NCBI RefSeq assembly: GCF_000521215.1
Contig: NZ_KI928917.1
Span: 121,111-160,954, forward strand
Source: Labrenzia sp. DG1229
GTDB taxonomy: Bacteria; Pseudomonadota; Alphaproteobacteria; Rhizobiales; Stappiaceae
Reading direction: 5' to 3'
DNA length: 39,844 bases
The notes below the pieces were generated by a model. That model made no database searches and was not told the DNA's origin. It worked only from the letters and a program-made list of their open reading frames with translations. The stretch's first letter is position 1; every line of letters begins with the position of its first letter. Shown here in pieces: positions 8,220-16,460 of the stretch. Position numbers and translations under genes: made by a program.

Positions 8220-10259
8220 TCAGATACTCCTTTTTTCGCGTAGCGCGATGACGGCTGCCAAGATGACAAGGCCGAAAAAAACCGATCGGACAGCAAAGGG
8301 AAGGGTCGTTCCCGCGAGCAGTGTCTGCATCGCCGTGAGCAACAGCGCACCGCCAAACATGCCGACATAGTGTCCCCGCCCACCTGTGATCAGCGCACCT
8401 CCAACGACAACCACGGCAATGGAAGGCAACAAGTACTCGTCTCCCATGCCGAGGCTCGCCTGACCGGAAAAACCGGTGAGCAGGATACCGACGAGTGCGG
8501 CGCAGATTGCAGACAGGACATAGACGCAGATCAGCGTAGCGCCGGTATTCACGCCCGAAAGCCGCGCTGCAATCTCGCTGTTTCCGATCGCATAAAGCCG
8601 TCGCCCGAACGCGGTGCGTCCCAGAAGCAAAACGGCAAAGGCCACAAACAGTGCCAGTATCGGAATGATGGGCGTGAACCCCAGGAATTCACCGGTCATG
8701 ATCCAGCGCAGCGCGGGTGCAGCGAACCCGTCCGGCGTACCGTTTGAGTAGAGCAGTGCCAGACCCTGCAGGAGCCCGTTCATCGCCAGCGTCACGACGA
8801 TGGGTGAAAGCCCCAGCGCGACAACTCCAAGACCGTTCAGGGTCCCGACCACGATCGCCACAGCGAGTACAATCGGAATTGCATAGATCAACGCACCATT
8901 CGCACCCTGCGCCATGCCGGCGATCAAGATACCCGAGAGCCCGATCGTCCAGGGGACCGACAGGTCCAGTCCGCCGGTCAGGATCACCGCCCCCTGACCG
9001 AGCGCAAGGACGGCCAGGAACGAGCACAGCACGAAGAGCGCGTCCCAGTAGCGGAAACTTGTGAACACATTGCCCAAGACAGCCTGGGTGATCACCAGCA
9101 CGATCAGCAAGCAAGCAAAAGCGGGAAGCGTATAGCGCAGCATCGCCGCGTTCCGGGTCAACAAACCAGGCGCCATCGTGTCGCTCTTTGGTGCGCCTGC
9201 GGCAAAAGCCAACCGATTGTCGGTCTGCTTCCGTTGTGAAACCAGAGTGCCTTGGCGCCGCGCCTTCAGATACTCTTGTGCGCTCCGCAGTTTCTGTGCC
9301 AACGGGCTGTTTTTGGACAGGGAACCCGCCAGCACCGCAAACAGGAGAACCGCACTTTCAGCGATTGTCGAAAAATAGGCCGAGACATTGAGTGAAAGCA
9401 GAATATTGACCACGACCATCAGGATATAGGCGCCAAAGATTGTGCCGATCAACCCGCCCTTGCCTCCGCCAAGCCGTGTGCCGCCTATCACCACGGCGGC
9501 GAAGGTCGGCAGCAACAGCGCATTGCCTACCAGCGGATCACCCGAGCCCGTTTGAGCGCTGACAAAGACCCCTGCAAGTCCGTAGAGCCCGCCAGCCAGG
9601 ACATAGGTTGCAAATATCACGGGTCCAGTGCGAATCCCCGTCGCGGCGGCAGCATCAGGGTCACTGCCGACCGCATACAGTGCCAGACCGAAACGCGTGC
9701 GTTTCAGCCAGAGCCAGAGCAGGATCACCACCCCGATCAGCACCACCGAGGAGGGCAGAAGATTCGGGATTGCATCACCCATATAGACCCCGCCGAGCGA
9801 TGGCGAAACAAAGCCACCCGGCTTGTCCAGAACCAGTAGCGTGAGACCCTGAACAATGAACATGGTGGCCAGCGTCACCACAATTGGCTGGAGACGCAAA
9901 AACGCGATGAAAAACCCGTTGAAAGCGCCGACCGCCATGCCGACGCCGATGCCCACCATGGTCCAGAACGGAACGGAAGCGTCAAACACCATCGGGTTCA
10001 TCTGGCTCGCCAGTACCGCATTCACGAGCGAGACCACCGCGCCGGCGGAAAGATCAAATCCTCCGGACAAGATTACCAGGGTCTGTCCCATGGCCGCGAT
10101 CGCGGTGGTTGCTCCACCGCTCGCCATGAATGACACATCGAAATAGGACAGTGGATAGGGGCTGATCCACGAGGTCAGCGCCAACAGTGAAGCAAAGACC
10201 CCCGACGCAACCAGAACCGTCCGGGTTTGACCGAGGGCGCTCCAGAACGGCCCGGTCAC
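8220..10259 (-). CDS. Fused double permease of a CUT2-type (ribose-like) ABC importer
   Basis: The 679-residue protein is two RbsC-type permease domains (BPD_transp_2) joined head to tail. The first half (about 1-330) carries the family segment GQTLVILSGGFDLSAGAV; the second (about 375-679) repeats it as GQGAVILTGGLDLSVPW. Each half has eight or more hydrophobic helices, and the 40-residue linker between them (about 330-370) is polar and basic. Usual family members are about 330 residues and form dimers, so this is a covalent heterodimer in the inner membrane. The start is GTG at 10259, and GTGA overlaps the stop of the ATPase gene, so the two are translationally coupled. Substrate: probably a sugar, polyol or related compound. 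Confidence 0.93.
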   Translation of the reverse strand: MTGPFWSALGQTRTVLVASGVFASLLALTSWISPYPLSYFDVSFMASGGATTAIAAMGQTLVILSGGFDLSAGAVVSLVNAVLASQMNPMVFDASVPFWTMVGIGVGMAVGAFNGFFIAFLRLQPIVVTLATMFIVQGLTLLVLDKPGGFVSPSLGGVYMGDAIPNLLPSSVVLIGVVILLWLWLKRTRFGLALYAVGSDPDAAAATGIRTGPVIFATYVLAGGLYGLAGVFVSAQTGSGDPLVGNALLLPTFAAVVIGGTRLGGGKGGLIGTIFGAYILMVVVNILLSLNVSAYFSTIAESAVLLFAVLAGSLSKNSPLAQKLRSAQEYLKARRQGTLVSQRKQTDNRLAFAAGAPKSDTMAPGLLTRNAAMLRYTLPAFACLLIVLVITQAVLGNVFTSFRYWDALFVLCSFLAVLALGQGAVILTGGLDLSVPWTIGLSGILIAGMAQGANGALIYAIPIVLAVAIVVGTLNGLGVVALGLSPIVVTLAMNGLLQGLALLYSNGTPDGFAAPALRWIMTGEFLGFTPIIPILALFVAFAVLLLGRTAFGRRLYAIGNSEIAARLSGVNTGATLICVYVLSAICAALVGILLTGFSGQASLGMGDEYLLPSIAVVVVGGALITGGRGHYVGMFGGALLLTAMQTLLAGTTLPFAVRSVFFGLVILAAVIALREKRSI

Positions 10260-11794
10260 GCTGCGGCCTCGCGCGGGCCATCACCGCCCAATGCAGCGCG
10301 CATGATTTCCGTTTCGGAGATTTCTCGATTCTCCAGCCAGGTGGTCACCTTTCCTTCGTAGAGTACACCCACACGGTCCGAAAGGTGTACAAGCTCGGGA
10401 ATCTCGGTTGAGTGAAACAGGATCGCGCCACCGGCAGCGGCAAACGCATGCATCCATTCGTAAAGCTGCTGCTTGGTGCCCACATCAATCCCGCGAGTTG
10501 GATCGAACAGAAGGAGTATGCGGCTTTGCGCCACCAACCATTTCGCTATAGCTATTTTCTGTTGGTTGCCGCCTGAAAAAGCGCTGACGGGCAGGTATTG
10601 TGCCCGCGCGGCAACTTCGACTGCGTCAAAGGCCGCGCCAGTGGCGCGGGCTTCGGCGTCGGCATCCAGAAGAAGCCCCTTGCGGAACCGCTCGATGACC
10701 GGCAGGCTGGCATTTTCTTTGCCTGACAGCGTCAGGAACAATCCTTCGGTCTTGCGTTCTTCCGGCACCATCCCGATGGCAATCGATGGATGCAGTGCAT
10801 CTGCTGGCGAGCGAAGGTGCACCGGTGCGTCATCGACGCGAATTTCTCCTGAATCCAGAGGTATATCGCCAAAGAGAGCGGCAAAAAGATCTTTTTGTCC
10901 CATCCCCTGCAACCCGGCGATGCCAAGGATTTGCCCGGGAGGCAGGCTCAGAGATACGTCGCGCAACTTTCCTCCGGCGGATATCGCCCGTGCTTCCAGA
11001 ACCGGCGCTGCAGGTGTTTGGCTGCGCGCCATGCGTGGCGGAAAGGCACTTTTCATGGACCGGCCGACAATCAACTCCGTGATCTCGTCGTCCGTGACAG
11101 CTTCAACGGGAGCTGAGCGCACGTGGCGCCCGTTGCGCAGGATCGTGAGCGTATCGCAAAAGGCCCGCACTTCCGGCAAGCGGTGCGAGATAAAGAGCAC
11201 AGTGACACCTTGCGCCTTGCAGTCGACAATGATCCGGCCCAGCCAGTCGATATCGTCACCTGTGAGGGCTGATGTCGGCTCGTCAAGCAGCAGAATGCGC
11301 GGTTTGCGGTAGAGTACGCGGGCGATCTCGAGCTTTTGCCGCGTGGCAAGGTCCAGGTCGCCGGCCAGTCGATGAAGCGGAACCTCGAGACCAAGTTCAG
11401 CGAAATGGTCCGACACTGCGCGCGCGGCCAGCCTGCGCCGCAGCATGGCAAGAGGATTTACCGCCGCGCGCGGCATCATCATGTTGTCGAGCACACTAAG
11501 ATCCGGAATCAGTGTCAACTCTTGAAATGCGGTCTGGATTCCAGCGGCGTGTGCGTCTCGCGGAGTCTTCAGGCGCACTTGCCGGCCAACTAACCTGATC
11601 GACCCGCTGTCGGGTCGGATAAGCCCTGAAAGCAACTTCATCAGCGTCGATTTTCCCGCCCCATTTTCCCCCAGCACGGCATGAGACTCACCTGCCATGA
11701 CAGAAAAGCTCACGTCCTCGTTTGCAATCGTGGGTCCAAAGGCTTTGCGGATTCGATCGACCTCGATGACAGGCCGGTTACTCTGGAAGGACAT
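10256..11794 (-). CDS. Double-domain ATPase of a CUT2-type ABC importer (RbsA/MglA-like)
   Basis: The 512-residue protein has two ABC domains in tandem and powers the fused permease. Domain 1 has a canonical Walker A (GENGAGKST) and Walker B (LLLDEPTSAL), but its signature is degenerate (LATRQKLEIARVL instead of LSGGQ). Domain 2 has the degenerate Walker A typical of this family (GLQGMGQKD), an intact signature (FSGGNQQKIAIAKWL), and an altered Walker B, LLLFDPTRGIDVG, in which the usual DEP is FDP. The two domains therefore complement each other. The ATG at 11794 (MSFQSNRPVIEVD) is chosen over an upstream in-frame start because the protein then begins as family members do. It lies 100 bp downstream of the binding-protein gene, with a hairpin in between. 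Confidence 0.93.
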   Translation of the reverse strand: MSFQSNRPVIEVDRIRKAFGPTIANEDVSFSVMAGESHAVLGENGAGKSTLMKLLSGLIRPDSGSIRLVGRQVRLKTPRDAHAAGIQTAFQELTLIPDLSVLDNMMMPRAAVNPLAMLRRRLAARAVSDHFAELGLEVPLHRLAGDLDLATRQKLEIARVLYRKPRILLLDEPTSALTGDDIDWLGRIIVDCKAQGVTVLFISHRLPEVRAFCDTLTILRNGRHVRSAPVEAVTDDEITELIVGRSMKSAFPPRMARSQTPAAPVLEARAISAGGKLRDVSLSLPPGQILGIAGLQGMGQKDLFAALFGDIPLDSGEIRVDDAPVHLRSPADALHPSIAIGMVPEERKTEGLFLTLSGKENASLPVIERFRKGLLLDADAEARATGAAFDAVEVAARAQYLPVSAFSGGNQQKIAIAKWLVAQSRILLLFDPTRGIDVGTKQQLYEWMHAFAAAGGAILFHSTEIPELVHLSDRVGVLYEGKVTTWLENREISETEIMRAALGGDGPREAAA

Positions 11795-11825
11795 GTATGG
11801 ACAATCCCTGGGCTTTCGGCATCTG

Positions 11826-11851
11826 CACCCGATTCCGCAAGGAATCGGGTG
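11826..11851. other. Strong intercistronic hairpin after the sugar binding-protein gene
   Basis: CACCCGATTCC (11826-11836) and GGAATCGGGTG (11841-11851) form a perfect 11-bp stem with a four-base loop. It sits between the binding-protein stop and the ATPase start. Such hairpins typically protect the upstream mRNA, so that binding protein is made in excess over membrane components. No U-run follows, so readthrough into the ATPase gene is expected. Confidence 0.7.
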
Positions 11852-11894
11852 AGAACCTGTGGGAGTCGGAAGTCTGACAGAAGACGAAACCGAC

Positions 11895-13016
11895 TTACAA
11901 TTCGGGTTGGCCAACCAAAGCGGCGTTCAATCCGACCTCAGGGAGTTCTTGAGAATAGATGGATGCAAACCAGCCGGGATTCGAGACAAGTGAGGGAAGA
12001 AAGGCATTGCAGCCTGCTTTCTGCTCTTCCCAGGATCCGGTCTCACATAGCTGAATCGTTTCAGAGGTCACCACCGGCAGCGGCAAGGTGGTCAGGTCCG
12101 GCACCTCTTTGCCCTCAAGGATGTCGACGGCAAGTTTCAAGGCCAGCGCTCCGGAATAGGGGGGCGAAGCATAGGAGATCCGTGGCGCGTCCAGCGGTGC
12201 GTAAGGTAGGGTGGCACCTTCGACTTCCGTGCCCGCGGGCAGCATCTGAATGCGCCCCCCGTTCGAACCTTCACCTGCGCAAGGCAGCAGGTTCTCGGCA
12301 TCTATGCCCGCCTCGAGCTGCATGGCGTTTGCAGTGAAGCAACCCACCTGCATCCAGAGCCCGTCGATTTCGGACCAGTCGCGGGTCGCGAGGATCTTCG
12401 ACATTTCGGTCCGGGCCACGGCTTGGCTCCACATACCCACCGCCTCGCCAACGACATTGATGCCGGGGTGCTTTTCAAAGACTTCTTTGGCGGCAGCAGT
12501 ACGCGCGGCATCCACTGAAGTGCCAGGCACTCCTGTAATCATCACCACCTCGCCTTCACCATTCATCTTCTCTGCCAGCCATTCGGCAGTCACGCGGCCG
12601 GCCTCGAGTTGGTCAATGGTCACGTTGTAGGCACATGGCTCGGATATCTCGCCGTCATAAGCAATGATCGTCACACCCTTGTCACAGGCATTTTTCACCA
12701 CGCTGTTCAGCGCTGTCGGCGAGATCGGATAGACCACAATTGCGTCTGCGCCGGCCTGTACCATCGCGTTGATCTGCTGGATCTGGCGCTGCGCATTCGG
12801 CCCCGCGACCTGCACTTTCAGATTGATCTTGTCTGCATAGTTTTCGTGGCTTGCAAGCGCCTTGACCATATTGGCGGCCTCAGCCTGCCAGTCGTTTCCG
12901 ATGTAGCTCATCGACAGATAGATGTCGAATTTCTCCGCGGAAGCGGCGGTCGCGCATGTGGCGGCAATACTTGCGGCAGCGGCCAGACGGACCGCGGATT
13001 TGGTGATGCTGAACAT
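11895..13016 (-). CDS. Periplasmic binding protein of a CUT2-type ABC importer
   Basis: The 373-residue precursor has a clear Sec signal peptide (MFSITKSAVRLAAAASIAAT..., likely cut after ASA at about residue 27), followed by a type I periplasmic-binding fold (Peripla_BP_4): KFDIYLSMSYIGNDWQAE, QQINAMVQAGADAIVVYP, IIAYDGEI and GVPGTSVDAARTAA. It captures the substrate in the periplasm for the fused permease. The ATG at 13016 has GGGAGGAATT directly before it; the longer upstream frame would run through the operator palindrome and is not used. First gene of the minus-strand operon, divergent from gntR, so it is likely controlled by that protein. Ligand unknown; the class includes ribose, xylose, erythritol and similar binders. 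Confidence 0.93.
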   Translation of the reverse strand: MFSITKSAVRLAAAASIAATCATAASAEKFDIYLSMSYIGNDWQAEAANMVKALASHENYADKINLKVQVAGPNAQRQIQQINAMVQAGADAIVVYPISPTALNSVVKNACDKGVTIIAYDGEISEPCAYNVTIDQLEAGRVTAEWLAEKMNGEGEVVMITGVPGTSVDAARTAAAKEVFEKHPGINVVGEAVGMWSQAVARTEMSKILATRDWSEIDGLWMQVGCFTANAMQLEAGIDAENLLPCAGEGSNGGRIQMLPAGTEVEGATLPYAPLDAPRISYASPPYSGALALKLAVDILEGKEVPDLTTLPLPVVTSETIQLCETGSWEEQKAGCNAFLPSLVSNPGWFASIYSQELPEVGLNAALVGQPEL

Positions 13017-13061
13017 AATTCCTCCCGGGTTTGTATGGTCGTTTACCGACCGCAGAATATT

Positions 13062-13093
13062 GATCATTGATTTTTGATCAAAAGTCAATGATC
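13062..13093. promoter_or_regulatory. 32-bp near-perfect palindrome, probable GntR operator
   Basis: Outer arms GATCATTGA (13062-13070) and TCAATGATC (13085-13093) flank the perfect palindromic core TTTTGATCAAAA (13072-13083). Fifteen of sixteen symmetric positions pair. It lies in the 128-bp gap between the divergent importer operon (start 13016) and gntR (start 13145), 46 bp from the former and 52 bp from the latter, where a repressor could close both promoters. Confidence 0.75.
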
Positions 13094-13144
13094 TTTCCTT
13101 GTGCCACCGATCCGGTTAAACAGGATCAAAGATTAGAGGCCCAC

Positions 13145-13822
13145 ATGCATTCAGCGCTTGAAACCGTAAAACCTGTCCGACACCGCTCCATGCATGAAGA
13201 GGTGTATCAACGCATGTGCGAGTTGATTCTTGAGGGCAATCTTGCACCGGGCGAACGGTTGACCGTCGCAAGCATTGCCACTGCCTTTGATGTGAGCCCC
13301 ATGCCGGTGCGCGAAGCCATCACCCGCCTCACGGCATCTGGAGCCCTGACAGTTGTCGCAGGGCGCTCCATCGGTGTTCCAAAGCTGGACCGGGAAATGT
13401 TTACCGATCTGCGTAATGTCAGGCTGGAAATTGAACCGTTGTGCCTGCGATGGGCGATCAAAAATGCGACACCGGAGTTCTACCGCGACCTTGAACTTAG
13501 GCTTGAACACATGGCCGAGGCAGAGCGCGACAACGCGGTCAAGGGCTTCATCCACGCCAACTACAATTTCCATTTTTCGATTTACCGCCAAGCGGGTTCA
13601 CCGGTACTCCTGGAGATAATCAGCAACATCTGGCTAAGGGTAAATCCCTACTTCCACCTGTTGCAGAAATTTGGCCACTATAAAATCTCGAACGAACAGC
13701 ACCGGGAAATTGTGGCGGGCATCAACAGTGGCAACGCAGATCGTGCCGTTACTGCGCTGGTCGACGATATCAACAGCGCCTACGACACGATGATCAACGC
13801 CAAACTCGGCACGTCGACATGA
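13145..13822 (+). CDS. GntR-family (FadR subfamily, FCD domain) transcriptional regulator
   Basis: The 225-residue regulator has an N-terminal winged helix (about residues 18-80: LILEGNLAPGERL, ASIATAFDVSPMPVREAITRL, the typical GntR HTH) and an all-helical FCD ligand domain (about 90-215). Conserved metal-site positions of that domain are visible: R..E in VRLEIEPLC, the HANYNFHFSIY His pair, and the EQHREIVAGI His. The ATG at 13145 is preceded by AGAGG seven bases upstream; a longer in-frame start at 13067 would lie inside the operator palindrome. It is divergent from the importer/BKACE operon and probably represses it until an intermediate binds. Confidence 0.92.
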   Translation: MHSALETVKPVRHRSMHEEVYQRMCELILEGNLAPGERLTVASIATAFDVSPMPVREAITRLTASGALTVVAGRSIGVPKLDREMFTDLRNVRLEIEPLCLRWAIKNATPEFYRDLELRLEHMAEAERDNAVKGFIHANYNFHFSIYRQAGSPVLLEIISNIWLRVNPYFHLLQKFGHYKISNEQHREIVAGINSGNADRAVTALVDDINSAYDTMINAKLGTST

Positions 13823-14164
13823 AATTTCAAGGCGCGTTCCAGACTTCGAACGCGCTATGTCAGGTCTCTGTGCCATCTGTCGTCTGTCCAGCATTAATCA
13901 AAATGACCGAAAGCAGGCGTTGCCCCGCCTGTTTGGTACTGCGTATCTCGATCCGGTGGTCGTCCATGCAATTTCGGGAAGAACAAAAAAAGATCAATTT
14001 AGAGCTGAGTACGTCGTCTTGTCTGATATTTTTGACGTCTCAACAAGTTCTGATTTAGCGTCTTGAATTCAATAAGCCGCCAGTCTCCTTACGGTTCTAA
14101 TTCCGACATTTGTTCAGACACAGCGAACGCCCTCATTCCACCAAATTTCGACTAGATCCACAGG
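13823..14164. other. Intergenic region after gntR
   Basis: I see no gene here. A GCGCGTTC / GAACGCGC hairpin at 13832-13855 directly after the gntR stop could end that transcript. The remainder is somewhat AT-rich and without recognisable features up to the remnant at 14165. Confidence 0.5.
13832..13855 (+). terminator. Possible gntR terminator hairpin
   Basis: GCGCGTTC (13832-13839) pairs perfectly with GAACGCGC (13848-13855) around an 8-base loop, 10 bp after the gntR stop codon. There is no T-run after it, so intrinsic termination would be weak. Confidence 0.4.
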
Positions 14165-14410
14165 TCAACTGAAGAGAAGTTGATGTAACACACCTTGATG
14201 AGGACAGGCCTTCCCGATCAAGTCTTGCCGGCGTGGGCTGTCTCCCTCTAGGGCAGTTGCAAGCGCCATGAGTATCCTGCCGACCGTCTCCGACCATGAA
14301 ACCTGCCTCGGGTCCGCCATCATTCCCATCGATGGCACGGCGAGCACCCGATTGCTGGTCGAGAAAATGACCCCATTGTCCAGCGGGTCAGGAGTCCAGA
14401 CGCAACGATC
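14165..14410 (-). pseudogene. Probable remnant: C-terminal fragment of an unrecognised protein
   Basis: An open frame of 81 codons ends at 14165 and is bounded upstream by a stop at 14411-14413. Its translation looks protein-like (VWTPDPLDNGVIFSTSNRVL, then PSMGMMADP, WSETVGRILMALATALEGD), with mostly G/C third positions. It has no convincing start: only an internal GTG at 14347 without a ribosome binding site, and its upstream part overlaps the 3' end of the LysR gene in another frame. I read it as the tail of a gene otherwise lost by deletion. I do not recognise the family. It could also be a chance open frame. Confidence 0.35.
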
Positions 14411-15293
14411 TCAGGGATTTTGAAAGGATGCGGCACAACGAATTCTCGATAGGGGTCTGGTTGCTGCGGCCCGGGATCAGGATGCCGATCCTTAGATCCT
14501 TCAGAAAACTGGATTTGAGAGAAATGTAACGCAACTTCCCGGCTTCAATTTCATTCAGGAACCCGATCTTCGAATAAAGGCCAACGCCATGCCCGCTCAG
14601 GATCATTGATCGGGCGAGCGGAAGAGAATTCGTGAAACAGGCTGTTTTCAGCGGGACCTTGTTGTCGGAAAGCGCGAGATTTACGAGTGAGCGCTCCGTA
14701 AGCGCATCATAGGAGCGGATGAGCGAAAACGGTGTCAGATCCTCGATATCCAGCGCGTCGCGTTCTGCAAGGGGATGGTTCTTGTTGAGGATCGCCCCGA
14801 TGGGAGCTGATTTCTCCGTGCGCAGCCTTACGCCCGGGTGAAGGTCGTTGCAGAAGGAAACGCCGATCCCGGCATCCCCTTCGGCGACCGCACGAACGAT
14901 TTCATCCGGTTGCGCAGTCCTGATCGTATAGGTGATGTCCGGATACTCGCGGGCAAACTGGTCAATGACCGAGGGCAGAAGGCTCAAAGCGACGGAATCC
15001 AGTGACGCGATGTCAATGTGACCGGCACGCATCTCGCGAATATCCGCAACGAGATGAAGTATCTTGTCATAATCGAAAATCGTCTTCCTGCAGTGTTCCA
15101 GGACAACGGCACCGGCTGCGGTGAGTTCGACGCCTTCCGCATGGCGGTCGAAAAGCCTTACGCCCAACTGCTGCTCGATGTCGAGAATCTTCCGGTTCAC
15201 CGATGACGAAGACACGTGCAGGACCGAGGCGGCGCGCCGAATCGATCCCTGGCGGGCGACTTCATCAAAATATGTCAGGAACTTGCTGTGCAT
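14388..15293 (-). CDS. LysR-family transcriptional regulator
   Basis: The 301-residue regulator has the LysR winged helix at about residues 1-60 (FLTYFDEVARQGSIRRAASVLHVSSSSVN, LEQ-type helix IEQQLGVRLFDR) and a periplasmic-binding-like effector domain from about 88 onward. An in-frame TTG lies at 15302, but the ATG at 15293 fits the GAGG upstream. The C-terminus ends in a short basic tail. It is divergent from the importer and catabolic operon starting at 15429, with a LysR box (15310-15330) in the gap, so it likely activates that operon in response to its substrate and controls itself. Confidence 0.92.
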   Translation of the reverse strand: MHSKFLTYFDEVARQGSIRRAASVLHVSSSSVNRKILDIEQQLGVRLFDRHAEGVELTAAGAVVLEHCRKTIFDYDKILHLVADIREMRAGHIDIASLDSVALSLLPSVIDQFAREYPDITYTIRTAQPDEIVRAVAEGDAGIGVSFCNDLHPGVRLRTEKSAPIGAILNKNHPLAERDALDIEDLTPFSLIRSYDALTERSLVNLALSDNKVPLKTACFTNSLPLARSMILSGHGVGLYSKIGFLNEIEAGKLRYISLKSSFLKDLRIGILIPGRSNQTPIENSLCRILSKSLRSLRLDS

Positions 15294-15309
15294 GCGGTTC
15301 AATCCTCAG

Positions 15310-15330
15310 GCGATGCAAAAAAAGCATCGC
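15310..15330. promoter_or_regulatory. LysR-type operator (T-N11-A palindrome)
   Basis: GCGATGC (15310-15316), seven A residues, then GCATCGC (15324-15330): a perfect 7-bp inverted repeat containing the T-N11-A core of LysR binding sites. It lies 17 bp before the LysR start and about 100 bp before the importer gene, the expected place for an autoregulatory and activating site. Confidence 0.75.
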
Positions 15331-15428
15331 TATGTGCAAAACTAAATTCTATCCGCAGCGCCCGGCACGCGTCTAGGCTGAAAGGAATAGGGAGATACAA
15401 AAAAAATCACCTACCAGGAGACGGACAC

Positions 15429-16460
15429 ATGACAAATTGGGGACTTAATCGCCGGCATCTTCTTCAAGGCTTCGGCGCGGCCGCCGGTCTGGCGACAACA
15501 GGTACATTCTTTTCGATCGAACCGGCAAAGGCTGCTGACTTCAAGATCAAGATGCAGCTCGGCTGGCTTGCATCGAACGGCATCCTTGGCGAGGTCATGG
15601 CCGACAAGCTCGGCTACTTTGCTGACGAAGGTCTGGAGTTGGAGATTATTCCGGGCGGACCGAATATCGACGGCGTGGCTTCAGTTGCATCGGGTGCAAA
15701 CAACTTCGGTTCGATTTCATCGTCACCTTCGCTGATGCTGGCGAGATCCGCGGGCCTGCCGATCAAATGTGTCGCGGCCGGTTATCAGCAGCATCCGTTC
15801 ACCTATTTTTCCATGGAAAGCAATCCGGTACGCAAACCGGAGGACCTGATCGGCAAGAAAGTGGCCACGCAAGGCACCGCCAGAATTCTGCTGCGCGCAC
15901 TTCTGGCGAAGAACGGCATCGAAGAGGACCAGGTGGAAGTTTCGGTCATGGGTGGTGACATGGCACCGCTGAAGGTTGGTCAGGTCGATGTGGCGACAGG
16001 CTGGCAGACCAATGTGGGTGCGCTGTCCGTTCTCGGGGACGAGCGGGTCGACATGAAACTCTGGGACGCCGGAATACAGCTCTATGCCAATCCCTACTAC
16101 ACGACGGACGACGTTCTTCAAGAACATAGCGACAGGATAATCGGAGCGATCCGCGCGATATCCAAGGGCTGGGGTGCCGTCTACGAGAACCCGACCGCCG
16201 GTGTCGACGCTCTGGTTGAACGATACCCGAACCTCGACAAGGACAGTGAAATGAAAGCTGTCGACCTGGTTCTGGGTTTCTCGTTCAACGACAAGACCAA
16301 GGCCGGTGGCTGGGGCATCATGACCACGGAGAACTGGCAGGAGCAGATCGACACCTACAACAGCCTTGAACAGTTCACGGGTGGAGCGCCGAAGGTCTCC
16401 GACATCATGACGCTGGACATTCTCGAGGCGACCAAAGATGCCCGTCCAACGTTTGGCTGA
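15429..16460 (+). CDS. ABC importer substrate-binding protein, NMT1/THI5 (NitT/TauT) type
   Basis: The 343-residue precursor starts with a twin-arginine-type signal ([20 protein letters not shown] at residues 8-9, predicted cut near AKA at about 36), so it may be exported folded. The mature part follows the SsuA/THI5 pattern: [30 protein letters not shown], and the [17 protein letters not shown] segment. This family binds taurine, aromatic acids, nitrate-like anions or pyrimidine precursors. The ATG at 15429 has AGGAG nine bases before it. It is the first gene of a nine-gene operon and overlaps the ATPase gene by 23 bp, which argues for coupled translation. Confidence 0.92.
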   Translation: MTNWGLNRRHLLQGFGAAAGLATTGTFFSIEPAKAADFKIKMQLGWLASNGILGEVMADKLGYFADEGLELEIIPGGPNIDGVASVASGANNFGSISSSPSLMLARSAGLPIKCVAAGYQQHPFTYFSMESNPVRKPEDLIGKKVATQGTARILLRALLAKNGIEEDQVEVSVMGGDMAPLKVGQVDVATGWQTNVGALSVLGDERVDMKLWDAGIQLYANPYYTTDDVLQEHSDRIIGAIRAISKGWGAVYENPTAGVDALVERYPNLDKDSEMKAVDLVLGFSFNDKTKAGGWGIMTTENWQEQIDTYNSLEQFTGGAPKVSDIMTLDILEATKDARPTFG

